A DNA stretch of 64,000 nucleotides from Mediterraneibacter gnavus ATCC 29149 (GCF_008121495.1 NZ_CP043051.1:3348688-3412687), one strand, 5' to 3'; positions 47,433 through 56,137 are shown, numbered from the stretch's first letter. Made by a program: numbers and translations. The notes: generated from the letters alone by a model not told the origin.

Positions 47433-49559
47433 TTACAGACTGTTTTTCGCTCCCACAATGATCACATCATCAGATGGATTGATCATCTGCATCTCAACTT
47501 CCATCAGCATCATAATCTTATCCAGATCAACAGATCCTGAAAAATCCATCACCCGGGCTCCGGCGCAAATATAGTAATCCGGGCGCAGGATGGCATCCTG
47601 CTGATAAATCGCCAGTTCTTCCCACATCTGAGAGACCACATTCCGGTAGCTTCCCGCTTTACAAAGAAGAGCTTTTCCATCATTTCTCTGCACTTTGATA
47701 AATCCTTTTTTATCCAGAATACGAACCGGATGTTTTCCTTTTCTGTCTGTACCAAATACATAGAAATTCTTTGTTGCACATTCTTCCTTGATTGCAGAAG
47801 GTTCTTCTTTTAAATCCTCTGCTGCCAGCTGACGTGCTTCTTCTGCTGTACATTCCTTCAAAAGATCGGTTGTCTTTACTTCTGTGGAGCCCAGCGCGAT
47901 CGCTGTCAGCTTTGAAGTCTGAGGATCGATCTCGATATGAACATCCACACTGTCCGCTGCGGCACCACTTTCCACTGCTTTGTCAATTGCTTCTGCTTTG
48001 ATCGAGCGGATATCTTCCGGTGTCGGGTTTGGAACCACTCGTTCCACTACATCACGTACCATTGCAAGTGCAACACCGATGGAAGAAATGACCTCTGCAT
48101 TATCCGGAATGGAATAGCGAAGTCCCATTTTATCCGAACAGAATCCAATCAGGGAAGCGGCTCCTCCGCCGACTCCTACCAGACTGATCTGATCTTTCTC
48201 CAGGCGATATTTTTCTGCCAGTTCCATGATGATCGGTTCAATTTTCTCATAGGCTCTTGTCAGAATCTGTTCTGCAACCTCTTCCACTGTTTTTCCCATG
48301 TAATCTGCCAGAGGCTGCATTGCCTTGCGCGCCGCATTGGCATTTCCATAGGCAAAATATTCTGGTTTAATCAGTCCCAGCACATTCGCTGCACAGGTAT
48401 TTGTGATCGTGATCCGCTTTCCGCTTTTCAGTTCGATCGCTACATAGTCCGCAGGATCTCCCTCTTTCGGGCTGAAGAATACGACTTTCGGATCCACGAT
48501 TTCTTCTTCCGGAGTAAATACCGCATAGTCCATACCTGCAATATGTGCGGAACGTGGTCCCACATCTTTGACACCGCTCTTATCTGCCCGCACCATACTT
48601 CCTCCGGCAACACCGAGGACACGCACATCCAGACTGCTGATATATGTACGATGTCCGCCTACATTCGAATAATCAATGGCAGGACGTCCGTCTTTGATTA
48701 CACCGATATTCGTCGTTGTTCCTCCAACTTCAAAATATACACCATTTGAGGCACGCAGATACATCAGACTTCCCATCACAGAAGCTGCAGGACCGGACAA
48801 CATCGTAAGGACCGGACGTTTTTTCATTTCACTGATCTCCATAACACCGCCGTCACCTCTCATGATCATCAGAGGAACTTCTACCCCGGCGCTTTTTACA
48901 CTCTGTTCTGTAGAATTTGCTGTATTGAGCATTTTCGGCAAAATGGACGCATTGATTGCAGCTGTACGTGTACGTCTGGTCAGTCCATAAAGCTTGGTGA
49001 TCTCACTGGCTGCTGTCGCTTCCAGACCCATATCTTTTGCAATCTTGCAGATGCCGGTCTCATTTTCCATGTCATCCACACCGTAAGATTCACTGGCCAC
49101 GATAACCTGTGCACCATCACCCACCAGAGATTTAATCGTATCTGTCACAAGCTGGTCAGACAGATTTTCATCACAGATGAAGCGGTTCTTAAGCCGGATA
49201 AAACGCCCGGATCCAAGGTTGATATCCTTCATATTCGTCTGCGCTTTTGCGATCCAGCCGCCCACACCTTTCGGACCGACACCGATCACTCCTACATTTG
49301 CCACATCTCCTTCGATCAGAGCGTTGGTCGCCTGTGTCGTAGAATGTGCAACAAAGATCACATCTTTCGGATCGATTCCATTTTCTCTCAGGCAATTCTG
49401 AAATGCCTGTACAACTCCGGTCGCAACCCCTGCCTTGTCATCATGTGTTGTTTTCACAGAAGACTTTCCGATAATTTCATGGGTCGCATTGTCGATGGCA
49501 ACGGCTTTTGTATGTGTTCCGCCGACATCGATACCCATACGTACTTTTCTATCACTCAT
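47433..49559 (-). CDS. Stand-alone hydantoinase/oxoprolinase-family ATPase (HyuA-like)
   Basis: The 708-residue protein begins MGIDVGGTHTKAVAID, the ATP-binding phosphate-1 loop of the ASKHA fold. It has IFVAHSTTQATNAL, MRGDGGVMEISEMKKRPVLT, LSGPAASVMGS and VGGGAASLIGF, as in HyuA. The C-terminal about 150 residues are an extra domain. HyuA proteins open lactam or hydantoin rings, or act on ketones, usually with a HyuB partner; no HyuB gene is here. I chose ATG 49559, with AGGAGG upstream. Within this operon it may act on a lactone or keto acid. Confidence 0.85.
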   Translation of the reverse strand: MSDRKVRMGIDVGGTHTKAVAIDNATHEIIGKSSVKTTHDDKAGVATGVVQAFQNCLRENGIDPKDVIFVAHSTTQATNALIEGDVANVGVIGVGPKGVGGWIAKAQTNMKDINLGSGRFIRLKNRFICDENLSDQLVTDTIKSLVGDGAQVIVASESYGVDDMENETGICKIAKDMGLEATAASEITKLYGLTRRTRTAAINASILPKMLNTANSTEQSVKSAGVEVPLMIMRGDGGVMEISEMKKRPVLTMLSGPAASVMGSLMYLRASNGVYFEVGGTTTNIGVIKDGRPAIDYSNVGGHRTYISSLDVRVLGVAGGSMVRADKSGVKDVGPRSAHIAGMDYAVFTPEEEIVDPKVVFFSPKEGDPADYVAIELKSGKRITITNTCAANVLGLIKPEYFAYGNANAARKAMQPLADYMGKTVEEVAEQILTRAYEKIEPIIMELAEKYRLEKDQISLVGVGGGAASLIGFCSDKMGLRYSIPDNAEVISSIGVALAMVRDVVERVVPNPTPEDIRSIKAEAIDKAVESGAAADSVDVHIEIDPQTSKLTAIALGSTEVKTTDLLKECTAEEARQLAAEDLKEEPSAIKEECATKNFYVFGTDRKGKHPVRILDKKGFIKVQRNDGKALLCKAGSYRNVVSQMWEELAIYQQDAILRPDYYICAGARVMDFSGSVDLDKIMMLMEVEMQMINPSDDVIIVGAKNSL

Positions 49560-49572
49560 TTGAAACTCCTCC

Positions 49573-50925
49573 TTAACCAAACATAATGTAAGTGATGGCC
49601 TGCATGATGATACAAACAATCCATGCAACCGGCAATGTCTTTTTCAGATGTTCTCTTGTTGATACTTTTGCGTAGCTGACTCCCCATGCGATCCAGCTCT
49701 GTGTCATACAGATGGAAACATTCATTGTAATAGAAGGAATGACCATCAGCGCAAACAGATATGGAGTTGAGAATCCGATTCCTTTCAGGATTCCCAGTGT
49801 TGCTGCTCCACAACCGAAAAGTGTCAGCGGTCCACGGAACAATCCAAGTGGTGCTAAAAGTGCAAACGCAATACTGATCACCAGTGTATTGTGCGGAATT
49901 ACATTTCCAAGCAACGCATTAAAATAAGGAACACAAAGTTCTGCTGCTTTATTGAACATCGGAATCATAAGCAGAAATCCAACCAACGGTGCTGTATCAA
50001 CTACACCATCATAAAAATCTTTATTCAGCACACGGCAGGCACCCCGGAAAGATTTCAGTTTTCCACAAACTGCCAGTGCATAAAAACTTCCAATGATAAA
50101 TCCGAGAATGATCGGAACATTCAATACAACCAGCAGTAAAACCGGAAGGATCGGTGCGATCAGCGCAACTGTCGGAACATATCCCGGACGTGCTTTTCTT
50201 GCGGCGGATGCACTCCATGCATGAACAGTTTTCTTCTTTCTCAGAGAAAACATGCACATCACGATCACCATGATCAGCTGTACAGCAAGTCCGATCCCTG
50301 CCCAGCGAAGACGTGCCGGATCATCATAGGTGATCAGCTGTTTTCCGTCTTCTCCCAGGAAGAATGCCAGAAACTGTCCGGTAAGTACCGGGTTCAAGTA
50401 CATTCCGGCTCCTACACTTAACATAAAAGAACCGATAGAAAGTGTCTTCGGAATACCAAGACTCATCAAGATCGGAAGAATGATCACTCCAATCGCAACA
50501 ACTGCCCCTGCACCAAATAATGTAGAGAAAATTGCCGTTGTTACTGTAGAAAGCAGGACGCAGATAATGACTGGTTTATCTCCTCCAAGCTCAACAGCCT
50601 TTCGAATCAATGCATCTGCAATTCCTGTCTGAAGCAGTACACGACCAAACCATGCACCAAACACAACATTGACAAGAACACTTCCCCATCCTTCCGGACC
50701 GGACTGGAACACTTTCGTGATCGCATCTACAAAACTAATGTCCGTAATTCCCGGATATGCAGCGATAAATTCCGGATTTGTTGCAAAAGTATTTCCAATC
50801 AGTGGAAGCACTGTCCAGATAATACCCATGATCAGCATACCCATCATCAGGTTGCCGCCGCGAACTGCGTAAACGGCAAGACCTACAAATGAGACGAGCA
50901 GCAGGATTCCTATTACATATTCCAT
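49573..50925 (-). CDS. Multi-helix permease, ion-transporter-like (possible substrate importer)
   Basis: The 450-residue protein is largely hydrophobic, with 11-12 predicted helices, starting MEYVIGILLLVSFVGLAVYA. Re-entrant-like segments (FSTLFGAGAVVAIGVIILPI and NPVLTGQFLAFFLGEDGK) resemble the GntP/DcuC/CitMHS type of carriers for organic acids. I cannot place it in one family. It follows the YiaK-type gene by 30 bp and precedes the hydantoinase-type gene by 13 bp, so it probably brings in the substrate of the operon. Confidence 0.75.
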   Translation of the reverse strand: MEYVIGILLLVSFVGLAVYAVRGGNLMMGMLIMGIIWTVLPLIGNTFATNPEFIAAYPGITDISFVDAITKVFQSGPEGWGSVLVNVVFGAWFGRVLLQTGIADALIRKAVELGGDKPVIICVLLSTVTTAIFSTLFGAGAVVAIGVIILPILMSLGIPKTLSIGSFMLSVGAGMYLNPVLTGQFLAFFLGEDGKQLITYDDPARLRWAGIGLAVQLIMVIVMCMFSLRKKKTVHAWSASAARKARPGYVPTVALIAPILPVLLLVVLNVPIILGFIIGSFYALAVCGKLKSFRGACRVLNKDFYDGVVDTAPLVGFLLMIPMFNKAAELCVPYFNALLGNVIPHNTLVISIAFALLAPLGLFRGPLTLFGCGAATLGILKGIGFSTPYLFALMVIPSITMNVSICMTQSWIAWGVSYAKVSTREHLKKTLPVAWIVCIIMQAITYIMFG

Positions 50926-50955
50926 GATATTTCCTCCCTAGTTCTCTCTCTTTTC

Positions 50956-51957
50956 TTACATTTTCAGGATGGATTCCCAAACTTCTTCAATTACCGGGAT
51001 TCCCTGTTCTTTGTTCTCTTTGATATTTTTCAGCTCCAGTTCTCCCGGATAATAAACCTCTCCGCCTTCTTTGATCGGTTCCGAAGATTTGACATCTGCA
51101 AGAATCTCTTCTACTATCGCATCTGTCTCTTCTACTGTATTGAATTTTGTCGGATCAACAGCGATCATGATCTGAGTCAGTCCGATCTCATCTCCAAATG
51201 TTCCGATCTTCTGTACAGAATTTCCATTTGTCAGAACGGTTGCGATCAGATCAAGCACGATAGACAGTCCGCTTCCTTTCCAGTATCCCATTGGAAGGAC
51301 TCTCCATGTTTTTTCGATTTCCGTAGGATCTGTTGTCAGCTCTCCTTTTGTATCATATCCACCCGGCACCGGAAGCTGTACACCTCTGAGACGGCAATCT
51401 TCAATCTTTCCATAAGAAAACTGAGAAACTGCACAGTCAATCATCGCATGTTCACCATTGGAACGAGGCACTGCCATGATCAGCGGGTTGTTTCCTATTT
51501 TACGGTTCAAGCCGCCCCATGCCGGCATGTTCGGCATTGTGTTGGACCAGCAGATACCGATACATCCATGATCTGCTGCGAGCCATCCATATGTACCGCC
51601 TCTCATCCAGTGGTTATTGTTTCCTAATGCAACGCATCCGACTCCGTACTCTTTTGCCAGTTCACAGGCACGATCCATTGCTTTCTTTGCATTCAAAGGC
51701 CCGAATCCACGATGCCCGTCCCATCTCTCGATGGCTCCCATCTGCATTTCACAGGTTGCTTTCGCATTCGGATCGATCTCCCCTTTTTCCAGATAGCTGA
51801 CAACACGCGGAAAACGGTTCAAGCCATGTGAGAACACACCTGCAAGGCTATTCTGTGCAAAAATAACTGCTGCATTTTCTGCATCCTCATGATTGAATCC
51901 CCTTTTCTCCAAAACTCTTGTAAACTCCTGTACCATAACATCATATTGAACTCTCAT
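50956..51957 (-). CDS. yiaK: YiaK-type 2,3-diketo-L-gulonate reductase (Ldh family oxidoreductase)
   Basis: The 333-residue malate/L-lactate dehydrogenase-family enzyme matches the YiaK subgroup: SHGLNRFPRVVSYLEKGEI, NNNHWMRGGTYGWLAADHG and LPMGYWKGSGLSIVLDLIAT. YiaK reduces 2,3-diketo-L-gulonate to 3-keto-L-gulonate with NAD(P)H. It is the first gene of the operon, with AAGGAG before its ATG. The presence of YiaL and UxuA homologues downstream supports a sugar-acid pathway, but the L-xylulose/lyx genes of E. coli are absent. Confidence 0.88.
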   Translation of the reverse strand: MRVQYDVMVQEFTRVLEKRGFNHEDAENAAVIFAQNSLAGVFSHGLNRFPRVVSYLEKGEIDPNAKATCEMQMGAIERWDGHRGFGPLNAKKAMDRACELAKEYGVGCVALGNNNHWMRGGTYGWLAADHGCIGICWSNTMPNMPAWGGLNRKIGNNPLIMAVPRSNGEHAMIDCAVSQFSYGKIEDCRLRGVQLPVPGGYDTKGELTTDPTEIEKTWRVLPMGYWKGSGLSIVLDLIATVLTNGNSVQKIGTFGDEIGLTQIMIAVDPTKFNTVEETDAIVEEILADVKSSEPIKEGGEVYYPGELELKNIKENKEQGIPVIEEVWESILKM

Positions 51958-51999
51958 GATAATCTCCTTTCAGTTTGTGAAAATATTTTGAAAACTCAT

Positions 52000-52011
52000 A
52001 AAAGCGCTTTC
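52000..52011. promoter_or_regulatory. LacI-family operator at the catabolic operon promoter
   Basis: The palindrome AAAGCGCTTT lies just downstream of the -10 box, in AAAAGCGCTTTC. It is typical of LacI/GalR operators. The 13-mer TAAAAGCGCTTTC also occurs at 52443-52455, and an 11/12 match to the 12-mer occurs at 53250-53261. Confidence 0.75.
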
Positions 52012-52021
52012 TCTAGCTTTC

Positions 52022-52049
52022 ATTATAGTTATCTGTCTGTTTTTGTCAA
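52022..52049 (-). promoter_or_regulatory. Promoter of the yiaK-uxuA operon
   Basis: On the minus strand a perfect -35 TTGACA (52044-52049) and -10 TATAAT (52022-52027) are spaced by 16 bp. The operator follows the -10 directly. Confidence 0.85.
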
Positions 52050-52138
52050 TATAAGATATCAACTACACACTACTTTCAGCATATAGTATAATTTTTTAAT
52101 CTGATTTTCGTGCAAATCGCTGATATTTTTTTAACATT

Positions 52139-52153
52139 ATGCAAGCGTTTTCT
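52139..52153. promoter_or_regulatory. Candidate CcpA catabolite-responsive element (cre)
   Basis: ATGCAAGCGTTTTCT matches the cre consensus WTGNAANCGNWNNCW at every defined position. It lies about 90 bp upstream of the operon's -35 box and after the lacI terminator. Confidence 0.55.
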
Positions 52154-52159
52154 TATATT

Positions 52160-52215
52160 TCAAAAAAAATAAGAGAAAGACTTTCAGATATTTTTCCAAA
52201 AATCTTTCTCTTATG
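52160..52215 (-). terminator. Terminator of the lacI-family gene
   Basis: On the minus strand ATAAGAGAAAGA pairs with TCTTTCTCTTAT, giving a 12-bp stem, followed by eight T; it begins shortly after the lacI stop. Confidence 0.85.
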
Positions 52216-52226
52216 CTTCCGCCAGC

Positions 52227-53216
52227 CTAAGTTGTCTGTCCTTCCACTAACTCCGGCTGAATTGTGCAGGATGAATATACCTCTGTCTTTTCAATCAGAC
52301 TAGTCAACAGCTGAACACTCATCATTGCCACTAATTCCGGCTTATTATCAATTGTTGTCAATTGCGGTTCACAAATTTTTGCATATTCCGAATTATTATA
52401 ACCGGTTACTGCTACTTCCTCCGGCACCTTGATTCCATAATGTAAAAGCGCTTTCACAACTCCTGCTGCCGTAATATCCTCTCCGCAAACAATTCCCGTA
52501 AATTTTTGCTTTCTCCGGATCAGCTGTTCGACCGCTTTTATACCACCTTCAATACTTGATGCGGTCTCCAGCACCTGCTGTCTTGCATTTTTGAGACCAC
52601 ATTTCTCCATCTCCGCAATAAATCCCTCACATTTAAGCTGTGCACTGACTGTATCCATATCTCTCAGATAATAAATCTCGCGGTGTCCCTTTTGAATCAG
52701 ATGTTCCACAGCAAGCGATACTCCATACCTGTCATCGACCAGAACCGAATATGAATTTGGCAGTTCCAGCTTTCCATTGGCAAGCACAACCGGTATATTC
52801 TGCAGCAACCCGCTGATTTCCGCATTTTTACAAAGCGTATTAAACACAGAACCTACCAGTACGATTCCATCCGTCTTTTTCTCCCGTGCTGTCCGCAGAT
52901 ACTTGATCGTCTCTTCCAGCTCCCCGCCCGTGTTGCACAGAGAAACCTCGTATCCACGACGGCTGAACTCTCTCTCTATGGTATAGGCCGTTCTGGCATA
53001 ATGCGGAACACGGATATCCACTGTTAAAACAGAGACGGTCTTCATCGATTTGCTCACCATTCCGCGTGCGATCGCACTTGGCGTATAATTATTTTTTTCC
53101 AGAATTTCTTCTACTTTTTTTCGGGTTTCCGGATTTACATTTCCCTTATGATTCATAACCCGCGAAACGGTTGAAATCGAAACCCCTGCTTCTTTTGCAA
53201 TATCATATATATTCAT
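52227..53216 (-). CDS. LacI-family repressor of the catabolic operon
   Basis: The 329-residue repressor has the LacI DNA-binding head (MNIYDIAKEAGVSISTVSRV, hinge helix NNYTPSAIARGM) and a periplasmic-binding-protein-like sensor domain (about 60-329). I chose ATG 53216, with GAGGG upstream. The effector is presumably a sugar acid of the pathway. It sits upstream of the operon on the same strand with its own promoter, terminator and operator. Confidence 0.92.
   Translation of the reverse strand: MNIYDIAKEAGVSISTVSRVMNHKGNVNPETRKKVEEILEKNNYTPSAIARGMVSKSMKTVSVLTVDIRVPHYARTAYTIEREFSRRGYEVSLCNTGGELEETIKYLRTAREKKTDGIVLVGSVFNTLCKNAEISGLLQNIPVVLANGKLELPNSYSVLVDDRYGVSLAVEHLIQKGHREIYYLRDMDTVSAQLKCEGFIAEMEKCGLKNARQQVLETASSIEGGIKAVEQLIRRKQKFTGIVCGEDITAAGVVKALLHYGIKVPEEVAVTGYNNSEYAKICEPQLTTIDNKPELVAMMSVQLLTSLIEKTEVYSSCTIQPELVEGQTT
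52444..52455. promoter_or_regulatory. Exact operator copy inside the lacI-family gene
   Basis: AAAAGCGCTTTC is identical to the operator at 52000-52011 (13 bp identical with the preceding T). It lies within the coding sequence 444 bp upstream, like the auxiliary operators of lac. Confidence 0.5.
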
Positions 53217-53249
53217 AACTTCCCTCTTTCCAACATTCCATACCTTCAT

Positions 53250-53296
53250 GAAAGGGCTTTTACAAAAGCATACGTGATAAAGCCAAGATTTGTCAA
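53250..53296 (-). promoter_or_regulatory. lacI-family gene promoter with autoregulatory operator
   Basis: On the minus strand TTGACA (53291-53296) and TATGCT (53267-53272) are spaced by 18 bp. GAAAGGGCTTTT (53250-53261, plus strand) matches the operator at 11 of 12 bases and lies over the expected start of transcription. Confidence 0.65.
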
Positions 53297-53359
53297 GAAA
53301 ATTTCCAACAAAAATTCGGAGTTTACATCAAGATTTTTAATACTTTTTTCTACATACTA

Positions 53360-53426
53360 TTGACTTTTCTTCCAACTGTTCATATACTGTTTATACAAAC
53401 ATATACAGTTGATAAACAGTCAACTG
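53360..53426 (+). promoter_or_regulatory. ABC cluster promoter with nested dyads (GntR operator)
   Basis: TTGACT (53360-53365) and TATACT (53383-53388) are spaced by 17 bp. ACTGTTTAT (53386-53394) is inverted as ATAAACAGT (53412-53420). CAGTTGA (53406-53412) is inverted as TCAACTG (53420-53426). These dyads cover the -10 and start region and fit repression by the GntR protein of the same operon. Confidence 0.7.
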
Positions 53427-53443
53427 ATACAAGGAGGGATACT

Positions 53444-54307
53444 ATGGAATACCTGTTGGAAGTACAACATCTCAACAAAAATCTTAACACCTTTGCTCTG
53501 CATGATATCAGCTTTACACTAAAACCTGGATTTATCACAGGTCTGATCGGACAAAATGGCTGCGGAAAGACCTCTCTGATCAAAACTATTCTGAATTTGT
53601 ATGAAAAAGATTCCGGAGCAGTCTTTGTAACTGGTCATTCCATGGAAAACGAAGAAATTGCTGCAAAAGATCAGCTTGGCGTTGTTCTGGATGAATGTCT
53701 CTTTGATGCAGACACCCGGGTTGAGACGAACGCCCGCTGCTTCGGTGCTCTCTATAGTCGATATGATCACCGCTTATTTCTGGAATTCTGCAGACGTTTT
53801 GATGTGGACCCAAAGAAAAAAATCGGCAAACTCTCCAAAGGACAAAAAGCACGTTTTCAGCTTGCCTTTGCATTTTCCCATGACGCAAAAGTGTTTCTTA
53901 TGGATGAACCTGCGGCCGGACTGGATCCTCTGTTTCGCAAAGAACTGATGGGATATATGCAGGAAATCGTGGAGGACGGCACGAGAAGCATTCTTTTTTC
54001 CACCCATATCACCGAAGATCTGGATCAGATCGGAGATTACATTCTTCTGATGGATTACGGACGTCTGATACTGGATTTAACGCGGGAAGAACTTGCAGAT
54101 CGCTATCTCCTTTTACATGGTACAAAAGAACAACTGGAGCAGTTAGATTCTCAAATGGTCGTTTGTCAAAATTTCGGTGAATATCGGAATTCCACACTGA
54201 TCGACTCTGCCAAAGCAGAATCACTCCATCTTGGCGCTCTGACCGTCACCAGGCCTTCTCTGGAAGATCTGATGTACTGTTTTCACAAAGGAGGTGTAAT
54301 CCAATGA
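53444..54307 (+). CDS. ABC transporter ATP-binding protein (first)
   Basis: The 287-residue ATPase shows Walker A GLIGQNGCGKTSLIKT, signature LSKGQKARFQLAFA and Walker B VFLMDEPAAGLDP. The C-terminal about 80 residues are an accessory region as in YtrB/BcrA-type exporters. I chose ATG 53444, with AAGGAGGG upstream. It overlaps the membrane-protein gene by 4 bp. It is probably an efflux or lipid/cell-wall stress system rather than an importer, because no binding protein is present. Confidence 0.9.
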   Translation: MEYLLEVQHLNKNLNTFALHDISFTLKPGFITGLIGQNGCGKTSLIKTILNLYEKDSGAVFVTGHSMENEEIAAKDQLGVVLDECLFDADTRVETNARCFGALYSRYDHRLFLEFCRRFDVDPKKKIGKLSKGQKARFQLAFAFSHDAKVFLMDEPAAGLDPLFRKELMGYMQEIVEDGTRSILFSTHITEDLDQIGDYILLMDYGRLILDLTREELADRYLLLHGTKEQLEQLDSQMVVCQNFGEYRNSTLIDSAKAESLHLGALTVTRPSLEDLMYCFHKGGVIQ

Positions 54308-55080
54308 CAAAATTGATTATCCAACACCTGTGGTCTGATTTTAAAAAACACTGGCTCGGGATTCTTGTGACATTGGTATTGTGTTATATTGCTACCATTT
54401 TTGTGTTTACCTTTGGATTCTGGTTTTTCATGGTGGATTCAGAAGCTTACTTGCTTTCAGAGGCTGAACTGAGGAAAATGATACTGAACGGATCGGAGAC
54501 CTATACACTTTTATACTTTATTGGCACTGCCGGCATTTTGTTGTCTGTCATCCTGATTTCCAGAAAATTTCCCGTCCGGCTGTTGAAACCAATCTATTTT
54601 TGTCCGGCAGATATGAGATTAAAAAGAAAATCTTTGCGCTCTTATTTTTGGAGCAAGGTTTCTTTTTGTCTGATTTTATTTGTATTACTCTGTCTGAGCT
54701 TTACCGGAAATCTGCTGATATTTTTCCAGACTCCCGAGCTTACATTGCTACTTTTTTTGTCCTGCTTTATCCTGATTGATTTTTCCATGAAAGCAGATCC
54801 CGGCAACCGGATTCCAAATCGTAAGCTTGATGAAGCACTGGAAGGAAAAGGAATGAGCATCGTCAATGTCTACTGGTTCTGTCTGCTTGCTTTGGAATAT
54901 GTTGCTTTATTTTGCCAGAGCTATCTGCAGACCTCATGGAATAGCTGGATCATTGCACTTTGGATCATTGCTATGATCGGAAATGTTTTTGCAGCAGTTT
55001 ACTGCATCCGTACTTTTTTAAACAATATGATTTCTTATGAAAACTTATATTTCCCAAAACAGGAGGTAACTGTATGTTGA
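54304..55080 (+). CDS. ABC transporter membrane subunit (first of a duplicated pair)
   Basis: The 258-residue protein has about six membrane helices and begins with LIIQHLWSDFKKHWLGILVT. It has no recognised domain name beyond ABC-type membrane protein. The next gene starts with the near-identical sequence LILQSLWSDFKKHWLNF, and both end with the pattern YCI-(H/R)-(T/S)FLN, so the pair arose by tandem duplication. It overlaps both neighbours by 4-7 bp. Confidence 0.78.
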   Translation: MTKLIIQHLWSDFKKHWLGILVTLVLCYIATIFVFTFGFWFFMVDSEAYLLSEAELRKMILNGSETYTLLYFIGTAGILLSVILISRKFPVRLLKPIYFCPADMRLKRKSLRSYFWSKVSFCLILFVLLCLSFTGNLLIFFQTPELTLLLFLSCFILIDFSMKADPGNRIPNRKLDEALEGKGMSIVNVYWFCLLALEYVALFCQSYLQTSWNSWIIALWIIAMIGNVFAAVYCIRTFLNNMISYENLYFPKQEVTVC

Positions 55081-55760
55081 CGCTGATCTTACAAAGTCTG
55101 TGGTCTGATTTTAAAAAACACTGGCTGAACTTCTCCATTTTATTTGCATTGTGGACCATTTGCTATTTCACATTTGGATTTTCTACTCCTTCTGCCTCCA
55201 TAGGCTTAGGACTTGCTTTTGTACTTCTTCTTTCAGTAAAATTGCCGATACGCTCTTTGAAAGCACTCTCTTTTTGTCCTGCTGACACAAAGATAAAGCG
55301 TCGGTTGCTTTTGATGTACCTGTTGGTTAAAATTTTGATCTGTCTGCTGATATTCTCATTGTTTCAAATTCTGGGCGGAGGTTTCCATTATTGGATAATA
55401 ACTGTCACACCTCGTGAAACAATAACCTACTTGCTGCTCCTTCTCCTCCTGATCATCGCAGCTTGCTTAAATCATGCCATGCCTTCTCCAATTCAGTTAA
55501 CCGAAGAGGGGCATCAGCAGAAAATTTTCAATAGGATTCTCAATTTTGACTTTCTGAATTTTATCTGGATCCTGCTGCTTGTGGCCGAATTTGCACTTTT
55601 TAAATATGCTTCCCCCAAAAATATTCTCTGGTTTCTGATCATGAGCATAAATATACTTGTAACCGCTTACTGCATTCACAGTTTTCTAAACAGCATCCTT
55701 TCTTATGAAACTTGCTTCGAACTGCAGGACTTTACAGAAAGGAGGCCTGGTACACATTGA
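55074..55760 (+). CDS. ABC transporter membrane subunit (second of a duplicated pair)
   Basis: The 228-residue protein has about six membrane helices and resembles the preceding gene product at both ends, with the central part diverged. A 29-bp DNA stretch is identical between the two genes (54328-54356 and 55098-55126). Its stop codon overlaps the TTG start of the GntR gene. Confidence 0.78.
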   Translation: MLTLILQSLWSDFKKHWLNFSILFALWTICYFTFGFSTPSASIGLGLAFVLLLSVKLPIRSLKALSFCPADTKIKRRLLLMYLLVKILICLLIFSLFQILGGGFHYWIITVTPRETITYLLLLLLLIIAACLNHAMPSPIQLTEEGHQQKIFNRILNFDFLNFIWILLLVAEFALFKYASPKNILWFLIMSINILVTAYCIHSFLNSILSYETCFELQDFTERRPGTH

Positions 55761-56134
55761 ACATTCTTTTAAAACCGGATTCCTCACTGCCGATTTACGA
55801 ACAGCTTGTACAGGCATTTAAGGAATCCATGTTAAACGGGGAGCTTTCTCCAGGTGATATGCTTCCTTCCATCCGAAGTCTGGCAAAAGATCTGGAAATC
55901 AGCGTGATCACCACAAAGCGCGCTTACGAAGAACTGGAATCCGAAAACCTCATCTACTCTCATCCGGGAAAAGGATTTTTTGTAAAGCAGGTAGATTTTC
56001 GTACTCTGCAGGAAGAACAGCTTGTTCAACTGGAACATGCGCTCTCTTCCTGTATCGAAGATGCAAAAAAACTGTCTCTTTCTTTAGATGAGGTACAGGA
56101 CTTGATACAACTTTTATGGAAAGGCAGGGATTAG
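55757..56134 (+). CDS. GntR-family regulator, YtrA subfamily
   Basis: The short regulator (125 residues) has the GntR winged helix: PIYEQLVQAFKESMLNGELS, DMLPSIRSLAKDLEISVITT and YSHPGKGFFV. The C-terminal domain is only about 50 residues, as in YtrA, which controls ABC exporters and senses cell-envelope antibiotics. The TTG at 55757 has AGGAGG upstream; the longer frame reads inside the previous gene. It probably binds the dyads at 53386-53426. Confidence 0.9.
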   Translation: MNILLKPDSSLPIYEQLVQAFKESMLNGELSPGDMLPSIRSLAKDLEISVITTKRAYEELESENLIYSHPGKGFFVKQVDFRTLQEEQLVQLEHALSSCIEDAKKLSLSLDEVQDLIQLLWKGRD

Positions 56135-56137
56135 GAT

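Noticed and set aside
47433-49559. HyuA-type gene considered as a true hydantoinase or 5-oxoprolinase
   Set aside because: No HyuB partner or amidase is present and the neighbours are sugar-acid genes, so only the family name is used.
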